Shown here piece by piece: positions 33,811 through 43,393 of a stretch of DNA of 64,000 bases. The translations under genes and the position numbers were made by a program. Location: contig OZ244914.1 of NCBI GenBank assembly GCA_965221795.1, positions 2,046,001-2,110,000 of the forward strand. The letters run 5' to 3'. The notes beneath the pieces are model-generated. The model searched no databases. It saw only the letters and a list, made by a program, of their open reading frames with translations, and had not been told where the DNA came from. Numbering within the stretch: the stretch's first letter is position 1; each line of letters begins with the position of its first letter. The DNA is from VYFG01 sp965221795. GTDB taxonomy: Bacteria; Pseudomonadota; Gammaproteobacteria; Arenicellales; Poriferihabitantaceae.

Positions 33811-34418
33811 GGATCAAATAGGGCATTTTTCGATGCCGACGGGAACGGACTCAGCGAGAGGGTCAACCCGTCTCTTGATACCCCGATTTCCCACCCAACC
33901 CCTCGCTCGATATAGTTGCCGTTTCGTGCTCAACCTGATTTTTTCCAACTTTGGAGAAGCCTGCAGCCATCGCATTTTCCATGACGAACATCAATGGGGC
34001 CGCTGGCAGGATTATCTGCTATCGGTTGCATGCCATCTCACGCAAAGCACTACTTTTGGGAACATGAAGTCGGGCGGGACCTTAACCGTGTCGGGTCAGG
34101 GCAATCGCCAGCGAACCGAATCTGGGAAATCGCTTGAGTCAGAGATCGGGATACTGCCTGGGTTCACATTGCAAGGCTCCAAGGCGGATTGCACGACATG
34201 AAATTTGGTATGAGGAGGCCGATGGGACCCTTTTATTGGATGCCGGATCATTCGTCGGAGTATCGTGGATGGGCATGTCCCGTTCTCCAAGATTTCAGGG
34301 AACCGAAAGGCATTTCCCCAGTCCCATCCTGTAGAAGCCATTGGCCCGATAGCCACAGGATTGATTCCGGCGTCCAGAAACCGCATTATTGACACTGACT
34401 CAATTTGGGACAAATCAA
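33811..34418. other. Gene-free region
   Basis: About 600 bp. Open frames exist, but their composition is not protein-like and none has a convincing start. No repeats or stable hairpins stood out. Confidence 0.5.
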
Positions 34419-34880
34419 ATGCAATGGGCATTGCTTGCGGTTATTGTGGTGGCACTCTTTCTGCTTGCCGGCCGCTATCCGAAACTAGCCTTCGGGCTGT
34501 TTGGTGCGATCGTGGTCGCGATCTCGAGCCTGCTGTTTTTCAGTCGCGAGGAAGCGGAAATTCGGCGTGGAAAAATCGATCCAGAGGATGTCATGGTCCA
34601 ACATGTCTCCAGTGTCCCAGCCTACGGAGGAGGCTACCGCATTACTGGCCGGATCGGAAACCACCACTCCCATGTCGAGCTTAAGGAAGTTGTACTCAGC
34701 ATTGTAGTCGAGGATTGTGATGATACGGGTTGCCAGCCTGTTGGACAACAAGAAGAGCGGATCAACCTGAGGGTGCCAGCAGGACAAGTCCGTGACTTCA
34801 GTATGAATGTGTATTTGGGAGAAGTAGCAATCTCGGGTACTATTGGGTGGCAATTGACTGTCACTGGTACCCGAAGCTGA
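34419..34880 (+). CDS. Membrane-anchored protein of unknown function
   Basis: 153 residues from the ATG at 34419, whose product begins directly with a membrane helix (MQWALLAVIVVALFLLAG). A second hydrophobic segment follows (about residues 20-42, PKLAFGLFGAIVVAISSLLFF). The rest is a soluble beta-rich domain with a Cys pair (EDCDDTGCQPVG), in the style of FxLYD-like extracytoplasmic domains (residues 65-150). The second hydrophobic stretch places this domain outside or inside depending on topology. No family was identified with certainty. Confidence 0.6.
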   Translation: MQWALLAVIVVALFLLAGRYPKLAFGLFGAIVVAISSLLFFSREEAEIRRGKIDPEDVMVQHVSSVPAYGGGYRITGRIGNHHSHVELKEVVLSIVVEDCDDTGCQPVGQQEERINLRVPAGQVRDFSMNVYLGEVAISGTIGWQLTVTGTRS

Positions 34881-35452
34881 CCCGATCCCTGATTCCAGCC
34901 CAACGATCCTAGAGGGCAAATCCGTTGTTGTATTCTCTGTTCTCGACCACTCACATACCACGTGCTTTGATGTGGATTGGGGCATGTCCTCATTGGTCAA
35001 TGTTCTTGGCTCGTTTTGGATGAATTGGAAACTCCGGTACGGCGGCAGATTCGGATAGGTATCTTGCCAAAAGTTCCCTCTGGATTTGGTTGTTGCTACT
35101 GGCATGCTGTTCCGGCTTGGATCGTGTCTGGCTTGCCGCCACTCGGAGGGGGGCGGCCAAATCGGGGGTTGCTGTGATCATGACTAGAATCGGCAAATTC
35201 TGGTTGCAAACTTCTTTCCAGCACCTTTGCCGGGATGTTGAGGAGAGAATAGCCGGATGGTTTACTTTGTCCTCACGATTACATGAAAACTCTTTCCGGG
35301 CTACGGTTGGCAAGTCCTCCAAAAGGCTGACCTCCGATGCCGGGGACGATCCACACTGGGTATCTGTATATGTCAACCGGCGGGTCCCTTGCCATGATCT
35401 CGGTGATTCCGCAGGGCCCGCTAGACTGGCTGAACTGCGGCTCTGATTTCCC
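34881..35452. other. Gene-free region upstream of nadD
   Basis: About 570 bp without a supported gene. In many gammaproteobacteria holA or proA lies here; no recognisable trace was seen. Confidence 0.5.
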
Positions 35453-36106
35453 TTGTATTCCCAGTCCTCTCACTGCGGTATCTTTGGTGGTACATTCGAC
35501 CCGATCCATCGTGGTCATATCGGCACGGTCCGCCAGATTATGGCCCCGGCGCAACTCGATGAAATTCGGGTGATCCCGGCCGCTATACCGCCCCATCGGG
35601 AGATACCGGTTGCCGGCATTGCCGAACGCCTCAATATGATCCGGATTGCCCTAACCAATGAACCTGGAATGATGCTGGATACGCGAGAATTGGAGCGAGC
35701 AGGGCAAAGTTATACTGTGGATACGGTGCGCGAGCTGCAGGCAGAAATTCCGAATACCCGTTTCAGTCTTATTCTCGGTTTGGATGCCGCGTTGGGGCTG
35801 GACCAATGGCATGGCTGGAAAGAGTTGCTTTCGCTCGTATCCATCCTGTTGATGGCACGTCCCGGATGGTCGCTACCGGAGCCTTTGCCACCTTGGTGGG
35901 ACATGTGCAGGGAATCTCCGGCTCCAGACTCCCCGGGGAAATTCCACCTGATCCCCATCAAGCCGATGGATATTTCCTCTACCCAGATTCGGGCCGATCT
36001 GTGTGCGAACCAGGATGTGCGCCACTCGCTGCATCCGGGCGTCCATGATTATATCTGCCATCATAAGCTGTATATTTCCAGCCTTGGACCAGAGCTTGTT
36101 TTATGA
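35453..36106 (+). CDS. nadD: Nicotinate-nucleotide adenylyltransferase
   Basis: 217 residues from a TTG at 35453. The nucleotidyltransferase motif GIFGGTFDPIHRGH (with the catalytic HxGH-type histidines) opens the protein, and the C-terminal ISSTQIR motif is present. It adenylates nicotinate mononucleotide to deamido-NAD in NAD synthesis. The stop overlaps the rsfS start (ATGA). The gene begins the conserved set nadD-rsfS-rlmH. The start has no strong ribosome binding site; no better in-frame start was found close to the motif. Confidence 0.92.
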   Translation: MYSQSSHCGIFGGTFDPIHRGHIGTVRQIMAPAQLDEIRVIPAAIPPHREIPVAGIAERLNMIRIALTNEPGMMLDTRELERAGQSYTVDTVRELQAEIPNTRFSLILGLDAALGLDQWHGWKELLSLVSILLMARPGWSLPEPLPPWWDMCRESPAPDSPGKFHLIPIKPMDISSTQIRADLCANQDVRHSLHPGVHDYICHHKLYISSLGPELVL

Positions 36107-36582
36107 ACAGACAGTGCACCCCATCGCCAACGGATACCCGATCCGACTACTTGTGTGAAGCCGAGCAGATGCGAGATGTCGTCGTGCAGGCCCTCGAAGA
36201 GGGAAAAGGCCAAGATATTATGGTGTTGGATGTGACTACCCTGACGGATGTGTGTGACTATATGGTGGTGGTTTCGGGGGCTTCGGACCGACAGATTCGG
36301 ACACTGGCCGAAAAAGTGCTGGACCGTATGCGTCAGGCGGGCTGGTACCAGATTGGGCTGGAAGGCGAGCATTCGCGAGAATGGGTGTTGGTAGACTTTG
36401 TGGATGTCGTCGTACATATTATGCGTCGCGAAACCCGCAAGCGATATGATCTGGAAAGTCTGTGGGACCCAACGTTTGGTACCCTCCAACCGCAAGAAGG
36501 GATCGGCGGCAACCCCCCGCAGAATGACCGGGCCCGGTCAGACGAGGAGCGAACACCTCCGGCAGGGAACGGATTCGGCTGA
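36103..36582 (+). CDS. rsfS: Ribosomal silencing factor RsfS
   Basis: 159 residues. The family core runs from about residue 22 to 130 (ALEEGKGQDIMVLDV, CDYMVVVSGASDRQIRTLAEKV, GEHSREWVLVDFVDVVVHIM). RsfS binds uL14 on the 50S subunit and blocks subunit joining in poor growth. Compared with the usual 105-120 residues, it has N-terminal and Pro-rich C-terminal extensions. An ATG inside the N-terminal extension could be the true start, but the ATGA overlap with nadD supports the longer form. Confidence 0.9.
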   Translation: MNRQCTPSPTDTRSDYLCEAEQMRDVVVQALEEGKGQDIMVLDVTTLTDVCDYMVVVSGASDRQIRTLAEKVLDRMRQAGWYQIGLEGEHSREWVLVDFVDVVVHIMRRETRKRYDLESLWDPTFGTLQPQEGIGGNPPQNDRARSDEERTPPAGNGFG

Positions 36583-36601
36583 GGACTGACCGGGCGTCAT
36601 C

Positions 36602-37072
36602 ATGCTGACTCTGCATCTGGTTGCCGTGGGAGAGCGGATGCCTCTGTGGGTGCGTGAGGGGTTCGCCGAATACCAGAAACGTATCCGGGGTCGCATGTTG
36701 CTGAAGCTGGTAGAAGTCCCCGCCGTCAAGCGGGGAAAATCCTGGGACCAGGGTCGGGTGATGGCGGAAGAAGAGCGTCGACTGATGATGGCTGTCCCCG
36801 CTGACTGCCGTTTGATCGCTCTGGATCGGCAGGGAACCAGCCTGTCGACCCGACAGATGACCACTCACATGGAGAAGTGGCTTGGAGAAAGCACGCCAGT
36901 CGCGATGGTGATTGGAGGTCCTGAAGGCCTGTCGGATACTTTTGTCGGGCAAGCGGGGGCGTGCTGGTCATTGTCTGCCCTCACAATGGCCCATCCTGTA
37001 GTTCGGGTCGTGATGGCGGAACAGATCTACCGCTGCTGGTCGATCCTTAAAGGCCATCCCTATCATCGCTGA
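36602..37072 (+). CDS. rlmH: 23S rRNA pseudouridine-1915 N3-methyltransferase
   Basis: 156 residues, the standard length. The SPOUT-class knot is visible: the VIGGPEGLS motif and the C-terminal QIYRCWSILKGHPYHR. It methylates pseudouridine 1915 in helix 69 using S-adenosylmethionine. It follows rsfS with a 19-bp gap and precedes maf by 4 bp, the usual gammaproteobacterial order. A clean single-domain gene with no oddities. Confidence 0.95.
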   Translation: MLTLHLVAVGERMPLWVREGFAEYQKRIRGRMLLKLVEVPAVKRGKSWDQGRVMAEEERRLMMAVPADCRLIALDRQGTSLSTRQMTTHMEKWLGESTPVAMVIGGPEGLSDTFVGQAGACWSLSALTMAHPVVRVVMAEQIYRCWSILKGHPYHR

Positions 37073-37076
37073 GGCC

Positions 37077-37646
37077 ATGGCGGAACCCTCCCTGATTCTG
37101 GCATCCCGCTCTCCCCGGCGCAGAGAGTTATTGGCACTGTTCGGGTTACCGTTCCGGATAGTAGAAGCGGATATGGAAGAGATCCGTCTGACCAATGAGG
37201 AACCGGCCGATATGACCCGTCGCCTGGCCCGGATGAAAGCCGAGTCTGTGGCCGCAAAGGAATCAAAATGTTGGATAGTGGGCGGGGATACGATGGTATC
37301 AATTGCCGATGACTGCTTGGGGAAGCCCCAAGACCCTGAGGAAGCCTGCCATATGCTGTCGCGCCTGTCCGGCCGATGTCATGAAGTGATTTCCGCGGTG
37401 GCGCTGGTGGGGCCAGGCTTTGCCAAGGTTGCGGTCAGCCACACCCGGGTAAAATTCATGCCCCTTACGCAAGCTATGATCCGTGCCTATTGTGCGACGG
37501 ATGAGCCTTATGACAAGGCGGGTGGTTATGGCATTCAGGGATTTGCTGGCACCTTCGTCCGGGAAATCCGTGGTAGCTACAGTGGCGTGGTCGGATTGCC
37601 TCTCTATGAAACCCGGCAGCTACTGCAACATGCCGGACTGCTTTGA
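37077..37646 (+). CDS. maf: Maf nucleoside-triphosphate pyrophosphatase
   Basis: 189 residues. Signature motifs are ILASRSPRRRELL at the start and YDKAGGYGIQGFAG near residue 145, with a GGDT segment between. Maf proteins hydrolyse non-canonical or modified NTPs (dTTP/UTP or m7GTP types) and affect septation when overproduced. The exact substrate subtype cannot be assigned by eye. It is placed between rlmH and rng, as is common in gammaproteobacteria. Confidence 0.92.
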   Translation: MAEPSLILASRSPRRRELLALFGLPFRIVEADMEEIRLTNEEPADMTRRLARMKAESVAAKESKCWIVGGDTMVSIADDCLGKPQDPEEACHMLSRLSGRCHEVISAVALVGPGFAKVAVSHTRVKFMPLTQAMIRAYCATDEPYDKAGGYGIQGFAGTFVREIRGSYSGVVGLPLYETRQLLQHAGLL

Positions 37647-37881
37647 CCCGAACTCCTGACTTCCATATCGGTGCGACCGGGGTTGGACCGATGCGCGGTT
37701 CGGGCTTATCGCAAGCCCGCAGGAGGGCTCTCATCGAAGCCAAGTCTCGCTCGACCCGATGTCCCCAATCCCGCTTGCCGCATCCGATCTGGGAAATCCC
37801 CGGGGGGCGACTGTCGGGTCCATGTCCACTTGCCACATAGGGATAAATTCGGTGCTATTTTGTTGTCGCTAGGGTGAATCC

Positions 37882-39402
37882 ATGCAAACTGATTCCAACC
37901 GTTCGCCTTCTGATCCCCCGCAAGCCTTGCGGGAAGAGATCCTGATTAATGTCACGCCCCAGGAAACCCGGGTGGCGACCTTGGAGAACGGCATGCTACA
38001 GGAAATCTATGTGGAACGAGTGAAAAACAGAGGTATTGTCGGCAACATTTATGTGGGCCGGGTGGTTCGGGTACTGCCCGGAATGCAGGCGGCATTTGTG
38101 GAGATCGGATTGGAACGAACGGCCTTCCTCCATGCCCGGGACCTCAGACCGATTTCTGATGCAGCCCTCCCGATGCAGCAGATGGACGAGCAAACCAGTA
38201 TCGCCTCCCTAGTTGAGGAAGGTCAGGAAATCCTGGTACAGGTCGTCAAGGATCCCATCGGCACCAAAGGGGCCCGCCTGTCGGGGCAGATCAGCATTCC
38301 CTCACGCAACTTGGTCTATTTGCCGAAACAGGACTACATGGGGGTCTCACAACGGGTACAGGAGCCTGCTACCCGGCAAAGACTGCTGCAAGAACTGGAA
38401 CGCTTCCGGAAAAATGTTGGAGCAACCGGCGGGTTTATCATTCGTACTGCTGGGGAAACCGCCCTGGAAGAGGAAATTGACCTTGATATGCAATTTCTGA
38501 TCCGGGTTTGGAACCGGCTGCAGGACCGCCTGCATGATGCCCGAGCCCCGACACTGCTGTATACCCGTCTGCCTCTCGCGATGCGAACGGTCCGGGATTT
38601 GGTATGGCAAAAAGTGAAAAAGATCCGCATTGATTCCAAGGAAACCTTCGAACTCGTGCGTAATTTTGCCCGCGAATTGATGCCGGATGCGCTGGATCGC
38701 ATTGAGCACTATCCGGGAGGACGTCCCATCTTTGATCTGTATGACGTGGAGAAAGAAATCCAGCGAGCACTGAAAAAGCGGGTGCCACTTAAATCTGGCG
38801 GCTATCTCGTGATTGACCAGACCGAAGCCATGACCACGATAGATGTCAATACCGGCAGCTTTGTGGGTGCACGTAACCTGGAAGAAACCATTTTCAAGAC
38901 CAACCTGGAAGCGGCAGCCTCCTTGGCGCACCAGCTTCGTGTGCGCAACCTGAGCGGTATCATTATCGTCGACTTCATTGATATGGGAATAGAAGAACAC
39001 AAGGAGCAGGTCATGCGCACATTGGTGCGGGAACTGGCCAAGGATCGGACCAAAACCCAGGTCAATGACATGTCTCCCTTGGGCTTGGTGGAAATCACCC
39101 GTAAGCGTACCAGTGAAAGTTTGGAACGTCTGTTGACGGAGGCCTGTCCGGCCTGTGGCGGACGCGGCATACAGAAGACGCCGGAAACCACTTGCTACGA
39201 AATCTTTCGCGAAATCCTGCGTGAAGCGCGTCAGTTTGATACCGAAAAATACTTGGTCATTGCCTCCCCAGCCGTGATTGACCTGCTTCAGGAGGAGGAG
39301 TCCACTGGACTGGCCGACCTGCAGGATTTTATTCGCCGGTCCATTCACCTTCAGGTGGAGCCCTCTTTTCACCAAGAACAATACGAAGTGGTGCTGATGT
39401 AA
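37882..39402 (+). CDS. rng: Ribonuclease G
   Basis: 506 residues. It has an N-terminal S1 RNA-binding domain (GNIYVGRVVRVLPGMQAAFVEIG), the RNase E/G catalytic core with IDVNTGSFVG and VDFIDM (metal-binding aspartates), and the zinc-link CPxCGGRG near residue 420. It processes 16S rRNA 5' ends and degrades some mRNAs. The length fits RNase G (about 490), without the long C-terminal scaffold of RNase E. It follows maf after 235 bp, and its stop overlaps the next start (TAATG). Confidence 0.95.
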   Translation: MQTDSNRSPSDPPQALREEILINVTPQETRVATLENGMLQEIYVERVKNRGIVGNIYVGRVVRVLPGMQAAFVEIGLERTAFLHARDLRPISDAALPMQQMDEQTSIASLVEEGQEILVQVVKDPIGTKGARLSGQISIPSRNLVYLPKQDYMGVSQRVQEPATRQRLLQELERFRKNVGATGGFIIRTAGETALEEEIDLDMQFLIRVWNRLQDRLHDARAPTLLYTRLPLAMRTVRDLVWQKVKKIRIDSKETFELVRNFARELMPDALDRIEHYPGGRPIFDLYDVEKEIQRALKKRVPLKSGGYLVIDQTEAMTTIDVNTGSFVGARNLEETIFKTNLEAAASLAHQLRVRNLSGIIIVDFIDMGIEEHKEQVMRTLVRELAKDRTKTQVNDMSPLGLVEITRKRTSESLERLLTEACPACGGRGIQKTPETTCYEIFREILREARQFDTEKYLVIASPAVIDLLQEEESTGLADLQDFIRRSIHLQVEPSFHQEQYEVVLM

Positions 39403-39773
39403 TGTACAGGCCCGTGACTTCTTTCGGCCTCCGATATCGACCGCTGCTGCTGGCAGGAGCTATGCTGCTCATCGGACTGTCCCATGCGCTCGAACTCACC
39501 GAGCAGGTGATTACCCGAGAAGAATGGCCTCTCCATCCCAACAGCATTGAGATCGGTACCCTGTCACAGGTGCGGGAGATACTGGCTGGGTTTGACGAGA
39601 AAATGGGGTTTCACATTGTGGTCCGCTATCCTGGTGGGCTTGAGGGCTCTCGATGGGCTGATGAGCTGCTCGCATGGTTCGTGTCTCATGGGGTCCCCAG
39701 TGCCTATCTTCGTAAGGAGCCCGGTACTGAAATGCCGGATACACTGCTTCTGCTTTTGGCATCAGGCCACTGA
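39402..39773 (+). CDS. Exported protein of unknown function
   Basis: 123 residues, starting within the rng stop (TAATG), so it is translationally coupled to rng. A signal peptide (LLLAGAMLLIGLSHA) ends near residue 30. The remainder (ELTEQVITREEWPLHPNSIEIG and a domain with GFHIVVRYPGG) looks like a small alpha/beta periplasmic domain, somewhat like OmpA-type or pilus-assembly small domains. No family call. In several gammaproteobacteria a membrane protein (yhdP) follows rng; here it is replaced by this gene. Confidence 0.65.
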   Translation: MYRPVTSFGLRYRPLLLAGAMLLIGLSHALELTEQVITREEWPLHPNSIEIGTLSQVREILAGFDEKMGFHIVVRYPGGLEGSRWADELLAWFVSHGVPSAYLRKEPGTEMPDTLLLLLASGH

Positions 39774-40212
39774 CCGGCTTTGGTGGAAAGATATGATGGG
39801 AAGGTATGGAAGCAGAGCCTGCGTACCCAATTGGCAGTAAGGCGGCCCGGTTTCTCCTCGGACGAGCTGGAAAACCTTTGGATACAACATAAAGCGTCAT
39901 TTGGATGGTTAATGGGGCCTGTTATTGTTCAGGGTGTCTTACCGTCGATGGTATGTCCTGCATCATGTGCACGAACGGGGTTGGTGGCATCACAGGCTTC
40001 CGAACCGGGAGTCTCCCTATTTTCTCCATTTCCCCTGTCCGCTGCCGGATAAGGTCTTTTCCGCACAGTCTATATTCAGGTAATTTCCATGCCGGTCCGC
40101 TCATCCCAAGGCCTCCGATTCGCGAAAATTACCCACTTAAAACTCTTTCTTTCAAAATATAAAATGCATATAATTATTGCATAATTTAGTTTGCAAGATT
40201 CTGGATTCTCCG
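39774..40212. other. Intergenic region with the promoter of the XRE-ImmA gene
   Basis: No gene. The right end is AT-rich and contains a TATAAT box (40169-40174) inside the palindrome-like ATGCA-N9-TGCAT (40164-40182). Confidence 0.5.
40164..40182 (+). promoter_or_regulatory. Putative operator overlapping the -10 box
   Basis: Inverted half-sites ATGCA and TGCAT are separated by 9 bp, with TATAAT between them. Position over the -10 and 30 bp before an XRE-domain gene suggests autorepression by its product. Confidence 0.4.
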
Positions 40213-41316
40213 ATGACAGAGAAAATCATTGGTACTCGTCTCAGAGCATTGAGAAAAAAGCGCGGGCTTTCCCAGAAGGAACTCTCGCACCTGCTCGGAT
40301 TCAACGATAGGCAGACAGTATCCGCAATAGAAACTGGGCTGCGACGGGTGAGCGCCGCTGAATTGCTGCTTGCAATGGAGAAACTGAATGCCACCCTGGA
40401 TGATTTTACTGATCCGTTTCGGCTGGATGGTGAGGCGCAGTTCTCATGGCGGCAGACGGGTGTCGGCAAGGCGGAGCTTGGAGAATTTGAAAAGACCGCG
40501 AGTTGTTGGGTCGGCGCATATAGGGCTCTGGCCAGGCAGATAAATTACCCGATGCCATTGATGCGCCAAGCCTTGAGCTTGAACAGTCAATCGAGGTTCG
40601 AAGACGCGACCAACGCCGGGGACCGGTTCGCAGCTGACTTTGGGTTGGGTGCCGTGCCAGCCCGACGATTGGCATCCGTCATGCAGGAACGGCTCGGGAT
40701 ACTGGTTCTCATGGTGGATGCATACCGGGGAATTTCCGGGGCGGCGTGTCGCTTACCTGAGCTGGATGTGGTGTTGATCGCGCGTGGAGAAGTGACTGGT
40801 CGGAGGAATTTCGACCTAGCACATGAGCTCTTTCATATTCTGACTTGGGAAGCTATGCCTCCCGAGCACGTGGAAAGCACCGTAGAAACCGGTGGTGGGC
40901 GGGTAGAGCAACTCGCCAATCATTTCGCAGCGGCAGTCTTGATGCCGAAAGTTGCACTCAGGCCGTACAACGGTTGGGAACAGCTGGATATGGATGAATT
41001 GATTGCGCGGCTGAATGCGGTTGCCAATGAAATGGAGGTGACTTCATCTGCTCTTCGCTGGCGTCTGGTGGCCCTCCGGGAGTTATCCGAGAGGAAGGCA
41101 CGCGCAATCCCGGAAACAGCCTTGCGCTACAATGGTCGTGAATCAAGTGCCGAGGCACCGTTGTTATTTTCGGTGTCATTCCTTGAAGTAATTTCACAAG
41201 CGATTGAACGGGGCTTTTTGTCCATTCGACGTGCCGCGTCGTTGACCGGCCTCATGATCGAAGATCTGGAGGAATTAATCAGTGCCCATGGTATCTGTCA
41301 AACGACTAACCTGTGA
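40213..41316 (+). CDS. XRE-family regulator fused to ImmA/IrrE metallopeptidase
   Basis: 367 residues from the ATG at 40213. Residues 5-60 form an XRE helix-turn-helix (LRALRKKRGLSQKELSHLLGF, SAIETG). Residues about 130-250 carry the ImmA/IrrE peptidase with zinc motif HELFH (His204, His208). Such fusions are usually repressors or antitoxins that inactivate themselves or a partner by cleavage. The stop overlaps the next gene (GTGA). Upstream lies an operator-like palindrome over the promoter. The pair with a PIN-like protein suggests a toxin-antitoxin or stress-response module. Confidence 0.82.
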   Translation: MTEKIIGTRLRALRKKRGLSQKELSHLLGFNDRQTVSAIETGLRRVSAAELLLAMEKLNATLDDFTDPFRLDGEAQFSWRQTGVGKAELGEFEKTASCWVGAYRALARQINYPMPLMRQALSLNSQSRFEDATNAGDRFAADFGLGAVPARRLASVMQERLGILVLMVDAYRGISGAACRLPELDVVLIARGEVTGRRNFDLAHELFHILTWEAMPPEHVESTVETGGGRVEQLANHFAAAVLMPKVALRPYNGWEQLDMDELIARLNAVANEMEVTSSALRWRLVALRELSERKARAIPETALRYNGRESSAEAPLLFSVSFLEVISQAIERGFLSIRRAASLTGLMIEDLEELISAHGICQTTNL

Positions 41317-41888
41317 GCACAATCGTAAAATCAGGGGATGCGATACTCGTAGATACGATGGTGATAATCAAGGCGCACCAAAAGGGGGTATGGCGTGCGC
41401 TTACGAATGGTTATCAAGTGGAAACCGTGGAAGATTATGTCACCGAGACGCAGACAGGGTTTCAGTTGCGACGTCAAGAACAGGATATTGATCCCAGACT
41501 GCTAAGAGATAGACTAGCTGCAGTTCATTCAGTCAGTGAAAGGGAGCTTGTAAAATTGGAGATCCGCATACAAGGTATTAGCCTGGACCCAGGTGAAAAG
41601 TCGCTATGGGCACATGCATTGGGACGTAGTGACGATTGGTTTCTGTGTGGCCCGGACAGGGCCAGCTTACGTTGCGGGGTGCGGCTCGGGTTTCGGGAGC
41701 GAATCATATCCCTCGAAGAACTGCTCCAGAATGTAGACCATCGGACGGGAAAACTGTTGACAGACAACTACACGAAAGCGTGGTTGAATAAATCGCTTTC
41801 AATGATTGTTGTGGACGAATTGTGTGCCAAAACTGATCCAGGGTATGTGAGAATTCCAAGTCATGAGCCAGTAGACCCGCAATACTGA
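41313..41888 (+). CDS. PIN-like domain protein, partner of XRE-ImmA
   Basis: 191 residues from a GTG overlapping the upstream stop. It has the spacing of acidic residues seen in PIN nucleases: Asp14 (ILVDTMVIIKAH), Glu95 (EKSLWAH), Asp107/108 and Asp115 (CGPDRASL). PIN proteins are single-strand RNases, often toxins. The strict coupling to the XRE-ImmA gene indicates one functional unit. It is longer than VapC toxins (about 130), with an extra C-terminal helical part. The PIN call rests on the residue pattern only. Confidence 0.6.
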   Translation: MSTIVKSGDAILVDTMVIIKAHQKGVWRALTNGYQVETVEDYVTETQTGFQLRRQEQDIDPRLLRDRLAAVHSVSERELVKLEIRIQGISLDPGEKSLWAHALGRSDDWFLCGPDRASLRCGVRLGFRERIISLEELLQNVDHRTGKLLTDNYTKAWLNKSLSMIVVDELCAKTDPGYVRIPSHEPVDPQY

Positions 41889-42424
41889 ATCGAGAGCATC
41901 TCGGTGAATTCGTATTGGCAGTGGTTCGATATCGGGTCGTCAGTCGTACCACCGGACACGCCTCGGCAATCGAACCACAACCAGCTGAATGTGCGAAAGT
42001 CTGGCAGCACGACTTCTCAGTCCGCGATATTGATCGCCTACGTCACGGATTACAAGAACGCGCCGCTTGTACCCAATGGGATTGACGACCGTTGTACCCC
42101 AGACCAGATCCGAGTTTCCCATTTCAGGGGAGGGTGCTGCGGCACCCAGAGAGAACGTCGCCGCAATGACCCACTTATGCTTCATTGTGTATTGGGCCCT
42201 TTGTGACCAGCTGATTCGTCAGTATGATCCTGCAGCTTCTGGCCAAGGTAGCAATGAAAGCTTCCCTCATACTCTATAATGGCAGGCTCGAATCAATTAT
42301 GTGCTGTCTTCCAGGATGTGTATAGCCTCTACCCGGAAAGTCGTTGCCGGGGCCGAAGCCATCGGATGACGACTGTAGATCTTTTCCTGACTGCAAGGAA
42401 GCCTGACGCATTTTCCCTCCGATA
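41889..42424. other. Gene-free region upstream of gluQ
   Basis: About 535 bp with no supported gene. dksA, the usual upstream neighbour of gluQ, is not present here. Confidence 0.5.
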
Positions 42425-43393
42425 TTGAACACCATCGTCGGTCGCTACGCGCCCAGCCCCACAGGGCCGCTTCATCTCGGCAACCTGCGGACCGCTTTGC
42501 TTTGCTGGCTACAGATCCGTAGCCACGGTGGTCGAATGTGGTTGCGCATGGACGATCTTGATGTGGCCCGCAATCGACCGGGGTCCGCAAAGCAGATACT
42601 GGATGACCTGCTCTGGCTGGGCATGGATTGGGATGGGGATATCGTCGTACAGTCGGCAAGGACCGATCACTACCAAGAAGCGTTTGACTATCTTCAGTCC
42701 TACGGCATGGTGTTTCCCTGCCGCTGTTCCCGCAAGGAGCTTGAGCGATTGCAACCGACTCCTCGTTGGCCGCGTGTGCGTTATCCGGGCACTTGTCGAC
42801 CGGAGAATCGCCCCGTCCCCGTAGCCCCGGATACTCCGGTCGCCTGGCGATTTCGGGTACCAGAGGAGACGATTCTCTTTGAGGATGGGATTCTGGGTTG
42901 CCAACAGATGGATCTGGTGGCTTATCCGGGGGATTTCGTCATTCGCCGCAAGGATGGTGTCTTTGCCTATCAACTTGCCAGTGTAGTGGACGACTGGCTC
43001 CTTGGAGTAACCGATGTAGTGCGGGGAATGGACCTTGCCGATTCTACCGCTCGCCAAATCGCATTATTCCGGTCGTTCCGCTCCCCAGCGCCACGATTCT
43101 GGCATGTTCCGCTGATGACAGATTCAACCGGAGTGAAGTTGTCCAAACGCAATGGCAGCGATTCACTCGACAGTCTGCGTGCAGCTGGTCATTCTTCCAC
43201 GGAGATTGTTGGGATGCTCGCTGCTTCTTTGGGGTTTTGTGATCCAGATGAACGCATGACCCCGACGCAACTGCTGGCCGAGCTACCTCCAAGTTTCCTA
43301 TGTCAACTGGCGATTTCGGTCGAAACGGGTAAACTCCCTGCCAGTTTTCCGAAAGGCCAGGGGTCGCACGCAAAGAAGCTGCCCAGTGCCTGA
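42425..43393 (+). CDS. gluQ: Glutamyl-Q tRNA(Asp) synthetase
   Basis: 322 residues from a TTG at 42425. Class I synthetase motifs: YAPSPTGPLHLGN (HIGH-like) and KLSKRNG (KMSKS-like), with a zinc-type CRCSR...YPGTCR arrangement. It lacks the anticodon-binding domain of GltX, as expected for the paralogue that attaches glutamate to queuosine in tRNA-Asp. Its 3' end overlaps the convergent aminopeptidase gene by 91 bp. Confidence 0.9.
   Translation: MNTIVGRYAPSPTGPLHLGNLRTALLCWLQIRSHGGRMWLRMDDLDVARNRPGSAKQILDDLLWLGMDWDGDIVVQSARTDHYQEAFDYLQSYGMVFPCRCSRKELERLQPTPRWPRVRYPGTCRPENRPVPVAPDTPVAWRFRVPEETILFEDGILGCQQMDLVAYPGDFVIRRKDGVFAYQLASVVDDWLLGVTDVVRGMDLADSTARQIALFRSFRSPAPRFWHVPLMTDSTGVKLSKRNGSDSLDSLRAAGHSSTEIVGMLAASLGFCDPDERMTPTQLLAELPPSFLCQLAISVETGKLPASFPKGQGSHAKKLPSA

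Noticed and set aside
33833..34201. 122-codon plus-strand ORF
   Set aside because: Composition not protein-like and no start signals; left as gene-free.
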